Assembly (NCBI RefSeq): GCF_003202235.1
Contig: NZ_MASU01000006.1
Coordinates: 124,001 to 188,000 of the forward strand
Source of the DNA: Prauserella flavalba
GTDB taxonomy: Bacteria > Actinomycetota > Actinomycetes > Mycobacteriales > Pseudonocardiaceae
Direction: 5' to 3'
Length of the DNA stretch: 64,000 nucleotides
Shown one piece after another: positions 16,383-26,320 of the stretch. The notes under the pieces were generated by a model. It had not been told where the DNA came from, searched no databases, and saw nothing but the letters and a program-made list of their open reading frames with translations. Every line of letters begins with the position of its first letter. Position 1 is the first letter of the stretch. A program made the translations under genes and the position numbers.

Positions 16383-16973
16383 TCAGGACGCTGGAACGTT
16401 CAGGTGCTGGATCTGTGGCTTGCCGCGCTCGTCGCCGAGCACGGTGATGCTCGCCGGGTCGAACTTGAAATGGACGCCCGCGCTCGCGCCGAGGCCGAGC
16501 CAGCGGGCGATCAGTACGCGGCTGAAGTGCCCGTGCCCGACCAGCACGACGTCGCCGCCTGCCAGCGCGGTCCGCACGCGGTCGAGCACCTTGTCCGCCC
16601 GCTCGGTGACCTGTGCCGCGCTCTCGCCGCCCGGCATCGGGTGCGACCACACGGTCCACCCCGGCACGGACTCGCGAATCTGCGGTGTGGTGAGGCCCTC
16701 GTAGTCGCCGTAGTCCCATTCGGCGAGGTCCTCGGTGGTCTCGTCGACGGAGAGCCCGGCCAGCTCGGCGGTGCGCACGGCCCGCTCGCGGGGGCTGCTC
16801 AGCACCAGCGCGGGCGCGGTGCCGCCGTGCATGAGCGCGTAGGTGCGGCCCGCGGCGTGCGCCTGACGTTCCCCGACGGCCGTGAGCGGGAGGTCGGTCC
16901 GGCCGGTGTGCCTGCCCGTGGCGGACCACTCGGTCTGGCCGTGACGGAGAAGGAGAAGCACGTGCTGGTCCAC
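16383..16973 (-). CDS. Histidine phosphatase (phosphoglycerate mutase-like, Rv3214-type)
   Basis: A 196-residue histidine phosphatase superfamily protein. The phospho-acceptor motif LLRHGQTEWS, the second arginine region SSPRERAVRTAEL, the acid in DLAEWDYGDYEGL and the second histidine in VLVGHGHFSRVL are all present. In M. tuberculosis the syntenic Rv3214 (Gpm2) acts as an acid phosphatase rather than a mutase. The GTG at 16973 is the best start. A longer frame upstream runs over the divergent thioesterase gene and was discarded. Confidence 0.85.
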   Translation of the reverse strand: MDQHVLLLLRHGQTEWSATGRHTGRTDLPLTAVGERQAHAAGRTYALMHGGTAPALVLSSPRERAVRTAELAGLSVDETTEDLAEWDYGDYEGLTTPQIRESVPGWTVWSHPMPGGESAAQVTERADKVLDRVRTALAGGDVVLVGHGHFSRVLIARWLGLGASAGVHFKFDPASITVLGDERGKPQIQHLNVPAS

Positions 16974-17028
16974 GCCTGCGAATATAGCGGGCGCCGCCGA
17001 CTTGTTACTCACGAGTAATATGGCGGCC

Positions 17029-17526
17029 ATGACGACTTCGAACTCGACGTACGCGGCGTGGCGCAAGCTCTCCGGCACCACGGCCGGCCGGGTGCTCTTC
17101 TCCGCCGCCGTGTCCCTGCGTGCGCCGTACTTCAGCACCGTGCTGCCGTACGTGCGCGACCTGCGGCCAGGGCGCGCCGAGGTCAGCGCGCCCAAGTGGT
17201 GGGGTGTGCGCAACCACATCGGGACCTTCCACGCCATCGCCGCGTGCAACCTCGCCGAGGTCGCGATGGGCATGCTCGCCGAGGCCACGGTGCCCTCGAC
17301 GCACCGGTGGATCCCGAAGGGCATGACGGTGTCCTACCTCGCGAAGGCCGAGACGTCGCTGGTCGCGGTGGCGGAGCTGCCCGAGCCGCTCGATGTCGGC
17401 GGCGCCGGGGAGGGCCCTGCAGGCATCGAGGTCCCGGTCCCGGCAACGGTCACCGACCGGCGCGGCAAGGTCGTGGTGACGGCGACGATCACGATCTGGG
17501 TCACGCCCAAAAGGAGTCAGCACTGA
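17029..17526 (+). CDS. Hotdog-fold protein, DUF4442 thioesterase-like
   Basis: A 165-residue protein resembling DUF4442 hotdog-fold proteins, which are related to acyl-CoA thioesterases. Key blocks are RDLRPGRAEVSAPKWWGVRNHIGTFHAIAACNLAEVAMGML, in which the N-H-I-G-T-x-H stretch lines the usual thioester site, and WIPKGMTVSYLAKAETSLVA. Starts at 17020 or 17029 are equally possible because no clear ribosome site is present. Substrate is unknown. It diverges from the phosphatase gene with about 55 bp between starts. Confidence 0.75.
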   Translation: MTTSNSTYAAWRKLSGTTAGRVLFSAAVSLRAPYFSTVLPYVRDLRPGRAEVSAPKWWGVRNHIGTFHAIAACNLAEVAMGMLAEATVPSTHRWIPKGMTVSYLAKAETSLVAVAELPEPLDVGGAGEGPAGIEVPVPATVTDRRGKVVVTATITIWVTPKRSQH

Positions 17527-17590
17527 CTCCTCCAGGAGAGTGAAACTTAACGGTGTTTACCCAGTTGACGTGAACGGTACTCGGGTTTGA

Positions 17591-19249
<1,659 letters not shown>

Positions 19250-19250
19250 C

Positions 19251-19311
19251 GACCGCAGTGAAGGCCACCTTCACTGCGTTCAACGCAGGCAAGGTGGCCT
19301 TCACTGCGGTC
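19251..19311. repeat. Palindromic intergenic element, copy C (short form)
   Basis: Perfect 21-bp arms lie at 19251-19271 and 19291-19311 with a 19-base loop; the arm core is GCAGTGAAGGCCACCTT. It begins two bases after the choA stop and ends five bases before the rmlC-like gene's end, so it fills the whole gap between two converging genes. It probably terminates both. Confidence 0.87.
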
Positions 19312-19315
19312 AGGG

Positions 19316-19921
19316 CTAACCGTTGGCGCGGAGCTGGGCGTAGCGGGCCTGGCAGGCGGAGTAGTCCGGCAGCATGCCTGCGTCCTTCGCCTCGGCCAGC
19401 GTGGGCGCGGCGGAGTCCTTTTCGGACAGAATGAACTCCAGCTCGGCGGGCCACGGCAGGCCCAGCTCCGGGTCGAGCGGCGTGATGCCGTGCTCGCCCG
19501 CCGGGTTGTAGCCGGTCGAGCACAGGTACGACATGGCCGTGTCGTCCTCGAGCGCGATGAAGCCGTGGCCGAGGCCCTCGGGGACGTAGACGGCGTGGAA
19601 CTCGGTGCTGTCGAGGCGGACGGCGTCCCACTGCCCGAACGTGGGGGAGCCCACGCGCAGGTCGACGATCACATCGAGCAGCGAGCCCCTCGGGCAGTAC
19701 ACGTACTTCGCCTGGCCCGGGGGCGTGTCGGCGAAGTGGATTCCCCTGATCGTGCCCTTCCTGGAAACACTGTGGTTGGTCTGCGCCACGGTGAGCGGGT
19801 GCCCGACGGCCTTGAGGAACGCGGGCTCCTGGAACGGCGCGACGAAAAGTCCGCGTTGATCAGGGAAACGAGGGGGGACGAACTCGTAGGCGTCCCGCAC
19901 CGCCAGCTCGCGCACATCCAT
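19316..19921 (-). CDS. dTDP-4-dehydrorhamnose 3,5-epimerase family protein (RmlC-like)
   Basis: A 201-residue cupin-fold sugar epimerase. The catalytic histidine lies in GTIRGIHFAD, the acid in LLDVIVDLRVGSPTFGQWD and the family block is EFHAVYVPEGLGHGFIALEDD. These suit epimerisation of a dTDP-4-keto-6-deoxy sugar at C3 and/or C5, used for rhamnose or for deoxysugars in glycosylated products. No other rml genes are adjacent, so the pathway is open. ATG 19921 is preferred over a GTG 21 bases earlier. Confidence 0.85.
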   Translation of the reverse strand: MDVRELAVRDAYEFVPPRFPDQRGLFVAPFQEPAFLKAVGHPLTVAQTNHSVSRKGTIRGIHFADTPPGQAKYVYCPRGSLLDVIVDLRVGSPTFGQWDAVRLDSTEFHAVYVPEGLGHGFIALEDDTAMSYLCSTGYNPAGEHGITPLDPELGLPWPAELEFILSEKDSAAPTLAEAKDAGMLPDYSACQARYAQLRANG

Positions 19922-20217
19922 GTGGCGCAGCTTAGCCGCCACATCCCAAGCCGGACGGTCGTCTTGTTATTAGCCGCTTGACCAGGGCAGATTCGGGAAA
20001 ATCTGTGATCTCAACCGCACCCCCGCGCCCAAGACCCCGTCCGGCCTGTCACACTGAGCGGACCGCCGCGTCCGCGGCACAGCCTCGACCACGGGCCTCG
20101 ACGGACGCCTCGCCCGGAAACACGGCGCTACCGCGCCGGTCAGCCGGGACAGAGGAGCCCAACACAGCTGGGGATGCCGTGCGGCGATCCCCTGAATTTC
20201 CAGCCCTGGAGATTGAC

Positions 20218-21384
20218 GTGTCCCAAGCTCAGGTGAGCGACGACGAGATCTTCGGTGGTCACGAGGGCGGCAAGCTCTCGGTGACCGCCACCCGACCCAT
20301 CACGCAGGCGCGTGACCTCTCCATCGCCTACACCCCCGGAGTAGCCAAGGTCAGCCGCGCGATCGCGGAGGACGCCGCGCTCGCGAAGCGCTACACGTGG
20401 GCCGACCGGCTCGTCGCGGTGGTCAGCGACGGCACCGCGGTACTCGGCCTCGGCGACATCGGGCCGAGCGCGTCCCTGCCGGTGATGGAGGGCAAGTCGG
20501 TGCTCTTCAAGACCTTCGCCGGGCTGGACTCGATCCCGCTGGTGCTCGACACCACCGACGTGGACGAGATCGTCGAGACCCTCGTGCGCCTGCGCCCCTC
20601 GTTCGGCGCGGTGAACCTGGAAGACGTCTCGGCGCCGCGCTGCTTCGAGCTGGAGGACAAGCTCAAGGCGGCGCTCGACTGCCCGGTGATGCACGACGAC
20701 CAGCACGGCACCGCGATCGTGGTGCTCGCCGCGTTGCGCGGCGCGAACATGGTGCTCGACCGCGCGATCGCCGACCAGCGCGTGGTGATCTCCGGTGCGG
20801 GCGCGGCCGGGGTGGCGTGCACCCGGATCCTGCAGGCCGCGGGCGTCGGCGACGTCACGGTGCTGGACTCGAAGGGCATCGTCCACGCGGGCAGGGCCGG
20901 GCTGAACCCGATCAAGGAGCAGCTCGCGGAGACCACGAACACGGCGGGGCTGCGCGGCGGCCTCGCCGAGGCGCTGAAGGGCGCCGACGTGTTCATCGGC
21001 CTCTCCAGCTCGACCATCGACGAGAGCCTGCTCGCCACGATGGCGGGCGACTCGATCGTGTTCGCACTGTCCAATCCGGACCCGGAGGTGCACCCGGACG
21101 TCGCGGCGCGGTACGCGTCGGTCGTGGCGACCGGGCGCAGCGACTTCCCGAACCAGATCAACAACGTGCTCGCGTTCCCCGGCGTGTTCAAGGGCGCGCT
21201 GGACTCCGGCGCGCGGTCGATCACGGAGAACATGAAGCTCGCCGCGGCCGACGCGATCGCGTCGGTGGCCGCCGACAAGCTGGCCGCCGACCACATCGTG
21301 CCGAGCCCGCTCGACCCGAGGGTGGCCCCCGAGGTCGCCGCCGCCGTGGCGAAGGCCGCGGAGTCGGACGGCGTGACGGGGTAG
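20218..21384 (+). CDS. NAD-dependent malic enzyme
   Basis: A 388-residue malic enzyme of the short bacterial type, decarboxylating malate to pyruvate. The N-terminal catalytic domain shows LSIAYTPGVAKVSRAIAED (catalytic Tyr), KSVLFKTFAGLDSIPLVLD (Lys), AVNLEDVSAPRCFELE (metal-binding acids) and MHDDQHGTAIV. The Rossmann motif is VVISGAGAAGVACTRIL. The GTG at 20218 follows TGGAG and begins the family-like sequence. The open frame upstream to 19978 is Pro/Arg-rich and not conserved. It resembles the NAD-malic enzyme of Streptomyces coelicolor. Confidence 0.9.
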   Translation: MSQAQVSDDEIFGGHEGGKLSVTATRPITQARDLSIAYTPGVAKVSRAIAEDAALAKRYTWADRLVAVVSDGTAVLGLGDIGPSASLPVMEGKSVLFKTFAGLDSIPLVLDTTDVDEIVETLVRLRPSFGAVNLEDVSAPRCFELEDKLKAALDCPVMHDDQHGTAIVVLAALRGANMVLDRAIADQRVVISGAGAAGVACTRILQAAGVGDVTVLDSKGIVHAGRAGLNPIKEQLAETTNTAGLRGGLAEALKGADVFIGLSSSTIDESLLATMAGDSIVFALSNPDPEVHPDVAARYASVVATGRSDFPNQINNVLAFPGVFKGALDSGARSITENMKLAAADAIASVAADKLAADHIVPSPLDPRVAPEVAAAVAKAAESDGVTG

Positions 21385-21396
21385 CCCTCGGCGCCC

Positions 21397-22809
21397 TCAG
21401 CCCAGTGCCGCCCGGATCTCCGCGATCCGGTGCCTGGGCAGGTCGATGAGCCGCAGGTCCGCGATGTCGGCGGGCGCCTGCGGCCAAAGGTTGCCGACGC
21501 GGCCGTGTGCGCGGGTCCAGACCGCGTGCACGGCCGCGTTCGTGTTGCCGGGCACCGCGTCGGCGACCACCACGGCGTGCTTGTTGTCCGGGGTGCTGCG
21601 CAGCAGGCGCAGCCGGTACTTCGGCGCGACGAGGTCCATGAGCGCCTGCTGTGACCGCTGATCGCCGAGGTCTGGGTGCGCGTTCGGCACCAGGAGGGCC
21701 ACGCGGCCGGCGTTCACGGCCAGCAGTACGCGTGCGAGCCACGGGCCGGGGGCCGCCGTGAGGTCCACGGCCACGGCGGTGCTCTCGGGCACGGTCGCGG
21801 GCTTCGTCCAGTCCGCGTCGCGAACGGTCACGTCGTGGCCGGTGTCGCCCGCGAGCGCGACGAGCGCGTCCAGCAGCGCCGCCGAGGTTCCGCGCGCCTC
21901 CACCGACTGCGGGCCGTGCGTGTAGATGCCCTGCTGCTTGCCCTTGCCCTTCTTGCGTGCCCGTGCCGTGGGCTGGCAGACGTACAGGTCCGCCGCGCTG
22001 CCGATCGCCTGCGCGCCCGCGTACCGGTGGAACGCGGGAACGATCGCCTCGAACGCCAGCCCGAGCGAGAGCAGGGCCCGCTGCACCTGGTGCCCGAGCG
22101 CCGGGTGCCTCGGGCTGTAGCCGTAGGCGAGCACCAGGCGCCCCTCCGGCGGATCGGCGAGGCACTCGATGCCGCGGGCGGCGAACAGGCCCATGCCCTC
22201 CGGCGTGTACGGCGGATCGCTGAACACGACGTCCGCCTTCCCGGCCACCGCGAGCGGCAGGCCGAACCGGAGGTCCGCGTGCACGGTGCGGATGGAGCGT
22301 TCGCTGCGCCGGTCGAGGTACTCCAGGATCCGGTCGTCGACGTCGACCACCGTCAGCCGGGCCTCGGGGCGAAGCGCGTGCACGGCAAGCGACGTGAGGT
22401 CGTGGTCGCCGACGAAGGTCAGGCGCGTGCGGCGCAGGTCGTATTGCTCGTCGAGCCAGCGGGCCCTCGCCACCACGGTCTCGGGCGTCGCCTGCACGTG
22501 GTCGAGCGCGGCCAGCGGCGGTGGTACGTCCGCGATCGCCGCGGTCATCGTGGCGAGCAGATCACCGGGCTGCGCGGCCTCACCGGCCAGCTCCCGGTAG
22601 CGCGGGACCGCGTCCGGCCGCAGCCGCACCGCGGTGCCCTCGCGTTCGAGGTCGTCGCCGAACGCGGCCAGCAGGTCCTCGACGCCGCGCCGGGGCTCCG
22701 CCGTCGCGCGCACCAGCTCGTCGAACTCCTGCCAGCCGTGCGCGAGAAGGGAGACGGCGAGCCGCAGCGGCCGGGCCTGGACGCCGAAGGCGTCGAGCGG
22801 GGAAGTCAC
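21397..22809 (-). CDS. Bis-aminopropyl spermidine synthase-like methyltransferase-fold protein (DUF43)
   Basis: A 470-residue protein with an N-terminal winged-helix-like region (about 1-100) and a Rossmann-fold domain containing FVGDHDLTSLAVHAL, VVDVDDRILEYLDRR and VFSDPPYTPEGMGLF. The D-P-P-x-T-P motif is characteristic of BpsA, the branched polyamine synthase of thermophiles that transfers aminopropyl groups from decarboxylated S-adenosylmethionine. A long additional C-terminal half (from about 270) starts with a Lys-rich linker KARKKGKGK and is not part of archaeal BpsA. Whether the actinobacterial proteins make polyamines is not established. Confidence 0.75.
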   Translation of the reverse strand: MTSPLDAFGVQARPLRLAVSLLAHGWQEFDELVRATAEPRRGVEDLLAAFGDDLEREGTAVRLRPDAVPRYRELAGEAAQPGDLLATMTAAIADVPPPLAALDHVQATPETVVARARWLDEQYDLRRTRLTFVGDHDLTSLAVHALRPEARLTVVDVDDRILEYLDRRSERSIRTVHADLRFGLPLAVAGKADVVFSDPPYTPEGMGLFAARGIECLADPPEGRLVLAYGYSPRHPALGHQVQRALLSLGLAFEAIVPAFHRYAGAQAIGSAADLYVCQPTARARKKGKGKQQGIYTHGPQSVEARGTSAALLDALVALAGDTGHDVTVRDADWTKPATVPESTAVAVDLTAAPGPWLARVLLAVNAGRVALLVPNAHPDLGDQRSQQALMDLVAPKYRLRLLRSTPDNKHAVVVADAVPGNTNAAVHAVWTRAHGRVGNLWPQAPADIADLRLIDLPRHRIAEIRAALG

Positions 22810-22894
22810 CAGCTCAGCCTAGATGCTGGAATGCCGTGCCTTCGCGGCTGATCTCGGCTACGGTCGGGCGGGTCCGTCCAGAGGGGAGTGGGCT

Positions 22895-23986
22895 ATGGGA
22901 ATCGAGTTCCGCGGCGTCACGAAGAAATACCCGGACGGCACCGTTGCCGTCGACGATCTGAACCTGACCATCGAGGACGGCACGATCACCGTGTTCGTCG
23001 GTCCTTCCGGCTGTGGCAAGACCACCTCCCTGCGAATGATCAACCGGATGGTGGAGCCGACGTCGGGCACGATCCTGCTCGACGGCGCCGACGTCCGCGA
23101 CTCCGACGCGGCGCTGCTACGCAGGGGCATCGGCTACGTGATCCAGCACGCCGGTCTCTTTCCACATCGGACGGTGCTGAGCAACGTCGCCACCGTGCCG
23201 CTGCTTTCCGGCTGGGACAAGCGGAAGGCGCGCGAGCGGGCGGCGGAGCTGCTGGAGACCGTCGGCCTTCCTGCCGAGCTCGGCAAGCGCTACCCCGCAC
23301 AGCTTTCCGGCGGCCAGCAGCAGCGCGTCGGCGTCGCCCGCGCGCTCGCGGCCGACTCGCCCGTGCTGCTCATGGACGAGCCGTTCTCGGCCGTCGACCC
23401 GGTGGTGCGCGAGGGCCTGCAGGACGAGCTGTTGCGCCTGCAGTCGCAGCTGGGCAAGACGATCGTGTTCGTCACCCACGACATCGACGAGGCGGTGCGG
23501 CTCGGCGACAAGGTGGCCGTGTTGCGCGTCGGCGGCAGGCTCGCGCAGTACGGCACGCCCGCCGACGTGCTGCGGCACCCCGTGGACGACTTCGTCGCCG
23601 GGTTCGTCGGCAAGGACCGCGGCTACCGGGGGCTGTCGTTCCTGTCCGCGGGCGACGTGCTCGTCGAGGACGTGCCGACCGTGCGCGTCGGCGGTGCGCC
23701 GGGGGAGAGCGCGGACTGGCGGCTCGCCGTGAACGACGAGGGCGAGCCGCGCGGCTGGCTGCCGCCGTCCTCCACGGTGGACGGTGAACTGTCCGAATCG
23801 GACCTCGTCGCCGGTGGATCGCTGTACCAGCAGGGGACTCCCATCCGCGGCGCCCTCGACGCGGCGCTGTCGTCGCCCGCGAGCCTCGGCGTGGTCGTGG
23901 ACGCCGACGGCAAGGCGATCGGCGTGGTCACCGCGAGGCAGGTACTCGACGTGATCGAGAACCATCCGCAGGGGGTGACGCGGTGA
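22895..23986 (+). CDS. Osmoprotectant ABC transporter ATP-binding protein (OpuCA/ProV-like)
   Basis: A 363-residue ATPase powering glycine betaine/choline-type uptake. Walker A is GPSGCGKTT, the signature LSGGQQQR and Walker B VLLMDEPFSAVDP. After the ATPase domain (about 1-240) comes a CBS-domain region, of which DADGKAIGVVTARQVLDVI is the clearest part. CBS domains in this family sense ionic strength. The ATG follows GAGGGGAG. It is the first gene of a tight four-gene operon in which every junction is a GTGA overlap. Confidence 0.9.
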   Translation: MGIEFRGVTKKYPDGTVAVDDLNLTIEDGTITVFVGPSGCGKTTSLRMINRMVEPTSGTILLDGADVRDSDAALLRRGIGYVIQHAGLFPHRTVLSNVATVPLLSGWDKRKARERAAELLETVGLPAELGKRYPAQLSGGQQQRVGVARALAADSPVLLMDEPFSAVDPVVREGLQDELLRLQSQLGKTIVFVTHDIDEAVRLGDKVAVLRVGGRLAQYGTPADVLRHPVDDFVAGFVGKDRGYRGLSFLSAGDVLVEDVPTVRVGGAPGESADWRLAVNDEGEPRGWLPPSSTVDGELSESDLVAGGSLYQQGTPIRGALDAALSSPASLGVVVDADGKAIGVVTARQVLDVIENHPQGVTR

Positions 23987-24672
23987 GCTTCCTCGACGAG
24001 CTCGGGCAGTACCTCGGCAGCGCCAACAACCGCGAGCAGATCGTCGACACCCTCGCCGAGCACTGCTATCTCGCCTTGCTGCCGCTCGTGCTCGGCATCG
24101 TGCTCGCGATCGCCATCGGCTGGCTCGGCCGCGCCTGGCCGCGCGCGAGGGGCGTCATCCTCGTGCTGGCGAACCTCGTCTACACCATTCCCTCGCTCGC
24201 GCTGTTCGTCGTGATCCCCAGCCTCATCGGCACGAAGATGCTCGACAGCATCAACGTCGTCGTGGCGCTCACCCTCTACACGGCGGCACTGCTCGTGCGG
24301 CCCGTCCTCGACGCGCTGGACGCCGTGCCGCCCGCCGTCATCGCCTCGGCGACCGCGATGGGCTACCGGCCGGCCCGGCGGTTCCTCACCGTCGAGCTGC
24401 CGCTCGCGGTACCGGTGCTCGCGGCCGGGGTGCGCGTGGCGAGCGTCAGCAACATCAGCCTCGTGAGCGTCGGAGCGCTGATCGGCGTCGGCGGGCTCGG
24501 CGTGCTGTTCACCGACGGTTTCCAGCGGGAGTACTTCTCGCCGATCGTGGTCGGGATCGTGCTGACGTTGCTGCTGGCACTGGTCGTGGACCTGCTGCTG
24601 GTGCTGCTGCGGCGGTTGCTGACCCCGTGGGACCGCACGCCGGCCCCGGTGAAAACGGAGGTGGCGGCGTGA
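23983..24672 (+). CDS. Osmoprotectant ABC transporter permease 1 (OpuCB/ProW-like)
   Basis: A 229-residue permease with about five to six transmembrane helices and the EAA-like coupling loop IASATAMGYRPARRFLTVELPLAVPVL. The segment SNISLVSVGALIGVGGLGVLFTDGFQ is typical of betaine/choline permeases. It should pair with the second permease to form a heterodimeric channel. The GTG start overlaps the stop of the ATPase gene. Confidence 0.9.
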   Translation: MSFLDELGQYLGSANNREQIVDTLAEHCYLALLPLVLGIVLAIAIGWLGRAWPRARGVILVLANLVYTIPSLALFVVIPSLIGTKMLDSINVVVALTLYTAALLVRPVLDALDAVPPAVIASATAMGYRPARRFLTVELPLAVPVLAAGVRVASVSNISLVSVGALIGVGGLGVLFTDGFQREYFSPIVVGIVLTLLLALVVDLLLVLLRRLLTPWDRTPAPVKTEVAA

Positions 24673-25358
24673 TCGGCGAGATCGTCGACTGGTTCACCAG
24701 CTCGGCCAACTGGCAGGGTGCGGACGGCGTGCCGACCCGCGTGCTCCAGCATCTCGGCTACGTGCTCCTCGCGCTCGTGCTCGCCTCGGTGATCGCCGTG
24801 CCGATCGGGCTCTACGTTGGCCACACGGGACGCGGCGGGGTGCTGCTCGTCGGCAGCGGCAACGTCATCCGCGCGCTGCCGACGCTGGGACTGGTGACCT
24901 TCCTGTTCCTGCTGTTCACCGACAGCGACGTCGCCGCGATCATCGGGCTCGTCGTGCTCGCGATCCCGCCGATCCTCGCGGGCACCTACGCTGGCCTGCA
25001 GGCCGTCGACCGCGCGGTGGTCGACGCCGCGGAGGGCATGGGTATGCGCGGTGGGCAACGGCTCTGGCAGATCGAGGTGCCGATCGCGTTGCCACTCGTG
25101 CTGGGCGGCGTGCGCAACGCCGTGCTGCAGCTCGTCGCCACCGCGGCCGTCGCGGCGTACGTGGGCCTCGGCGGCCTCGGCCGGTACCTGCTCGACGGAT
25201 TGGCCATTCTGGACTACGGCGAGGTCGCGGCGGGCGCCATTCTCACCGCGTTGCTGGCGATCGTGCTCGACATCGTGCTCGCCACGATCCAGCGGGCGCT
25301 GGTGCCCCGAGGGGTCCGGCTCGCCGAGGCGGGCACGAAGAAGGAGGTGGAGGCGTGA
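24669..25358 (+). CDS. Osmoprotectant ABC transporter permease 2 (OpuCD/ProW-like)
   Basis: A 229-residue permease. Helices include VLLALVLASVIAVPIGLYVG, IIGLVVLAIPPILAGTYAG and ILTALLAIVLDIVLATI. The coupling loop is VVDAAEGMGMRGGQRLWQIEVPIALPLVLGG. GLGGLGRYLLDG matches the paralogous permease. It starts with GTG overlapping the previous stop and ends overlapping the binding-protein gene, so all four proteins are made together. Confidence 0.9.
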   Translation: MIGEIVDWFTSSANWQGADGVPTRVLQHLGYVLLALVLASVIAVPIGLYVGHTGRGGVLLVGSGNVIRALPTLGLVTFLFLLFTDSDVAAIIGLVVLAIPPILAGTYAGLQAVDRAVVDAAEGMGMRGGQRLWQIEVPIALPLVLGGVRNAVLQLVATAAVAAYVGLGGLGRYLLDGLAILDYGEVAAGAILTALLAIVLDIVLATIQRALVPRGVRLAEAGTKKEVEA

Positions 25359-26245
25359 GGCGGCGGCTGCTCGCACTCGCCGCGGCGGTCGGCCTGCTCG
25401 CCACCGCGTGCGGCAACCCGCTGGAGGGCGGCGCCGAGGGCGGCCCGGCCGGCGAGATCATCATCGGCGCCTCCGATGTCGGGGAAAGCCTCCTGCTGGC
25501 CCAGATCTACGCGGGTGCGCTCCGCAATGCGGGCGCCGACAACGTCACCGTGCGCCCTCCCGTCGGCGGCCGCGAGGTGGTGGTCAAGGCGCTCGAGGAC
25601 CGCTCCCTGTCGCTCGTGCCCGAGTACAGCGGCAACCTGCTGCAGTACTTCGACGAGAACAGCCAGGCCACCACGCCCGAGGAGGTGCACGCCGAGCTGC
25701 GGCGGAAGCTGCCGGAGCAGTTCGAGGTGCTCGAGGCGGCCCCGGCCGAGAACAGCGACGAGATGGTGGTCCGCAAGGAGCTCGCCGACCAGGGCATCCG
25801 CACGGTCTCCGACCTCGCGCCCCGCTGCGGGGAGCTGGTGTTCGGCGGGCCGGGCCAGTGGGCCGACCGCTGGCAGGCCAAGATCAAGGACATCTACGGC
25901 TGCGGGTTCAAGGAGATCCGCACCACCGACACGGGCGGCCCGGTGACCGTCGAGGCGCTGCGCTCGGACGAGGTGCAGGTCGCCGACCTGTTCAGCACCT
26001 CGTCGACCATCCGCAGCAACGGCTTCGTGACGCTCGAGGACGACAAGGACATGTTCCCCGCGCAGAACATCGTGCCGCTCGTCGCGAAGGGCACGCTCAG
26101 CGAGCGCGAGGTGCGGGCGCTCAACGCCGTGTCGGAGGTGCTGACCACCGAGAAGCTCACCGACCTCAACGTCGAGTTCACCGAACAGAAACGCAACCCG
26201 CTCGACATCGCCGAGGACTTCCTCATCGAGAACGGCCTCGCCTAG
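25355..26245 (+). CDS. Osmoprotectant-binding lipoprotein (ProX/OpuCC-like)
   Basis: A 296-residue substrate-binding lipoprotein. The signal peptide ends in L-A-T-A-C with C19 lipidated. The mature protein begins EIIIGASDVGESLLLAQIYAGAL and continues with LVPEYSGNLLQYF, EVQVADLFSTSSTI and a C-terminal domain ending DIAEDFLIENGLA. This is the OpuAC/ProX pattern for quaternary amines such as glycine betaine, choline or carnitine. It closes the operon and is followed three bases later by palindromic element copy D. Confidence 0.9.
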   Translation: MRRRLLALAAAVGLLATACGNPLEGGAEGGPAGEIIIGASDVGESLLLAQIYAGALRNAGADNVTVRPPVGGREVVVKALEDRSLSLVPEYSGNLLQYFDENSQATTPEEVHAELRRKLPEQFEVLEAAPAENSDEMVVRKELADQGIRTVSDLAPRCGELVFGGPGQWADRWQAKIKDIYGCGFKEIRTTDTGGPVTVEALRSDEVQVADLFSTSSTIRSNGFVTLEDDKDMFPAQNIVPLVAKGTLSEREVRALNAVSEVLTTEKLTDLNVEFTEQKRNPLDIAEDFLIENGLA

Positions 26246-26247
26246 AC

Positions 26248-26300
26248 GCAGTGAAGGCCACCATCACTGCGTTCAACGCAGGCATGGTGGCCTTCACTGC
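26248..26300. repeat. Palindromic intergenic element, copy D (short form, compensatory change)
   Basis: Perfect 17-bp arms lie at 26248-26264 (GCAGTGAAGGCCACCAT) and 26284-26300. Relative to copy C, the left arm reads CCAT instead of CCTT and the right arm reads ATGG instead of AAGG, so both partners of one base pair changed together. It lies between the converging binding-protein and kgd genes. Confidence 0.87.
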
Positions 26301-26320
26301 ATTCTGGCTGCGCGGCTGGG

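Noticed and set aside
19978-20217. An 80-residue N-terminal extension of malic enzyme
   Set aside because: The extension is Pro/Arg/Thr-rich and unlike any malic enzyme, while the GTG at 20218 has a good ribosome site.
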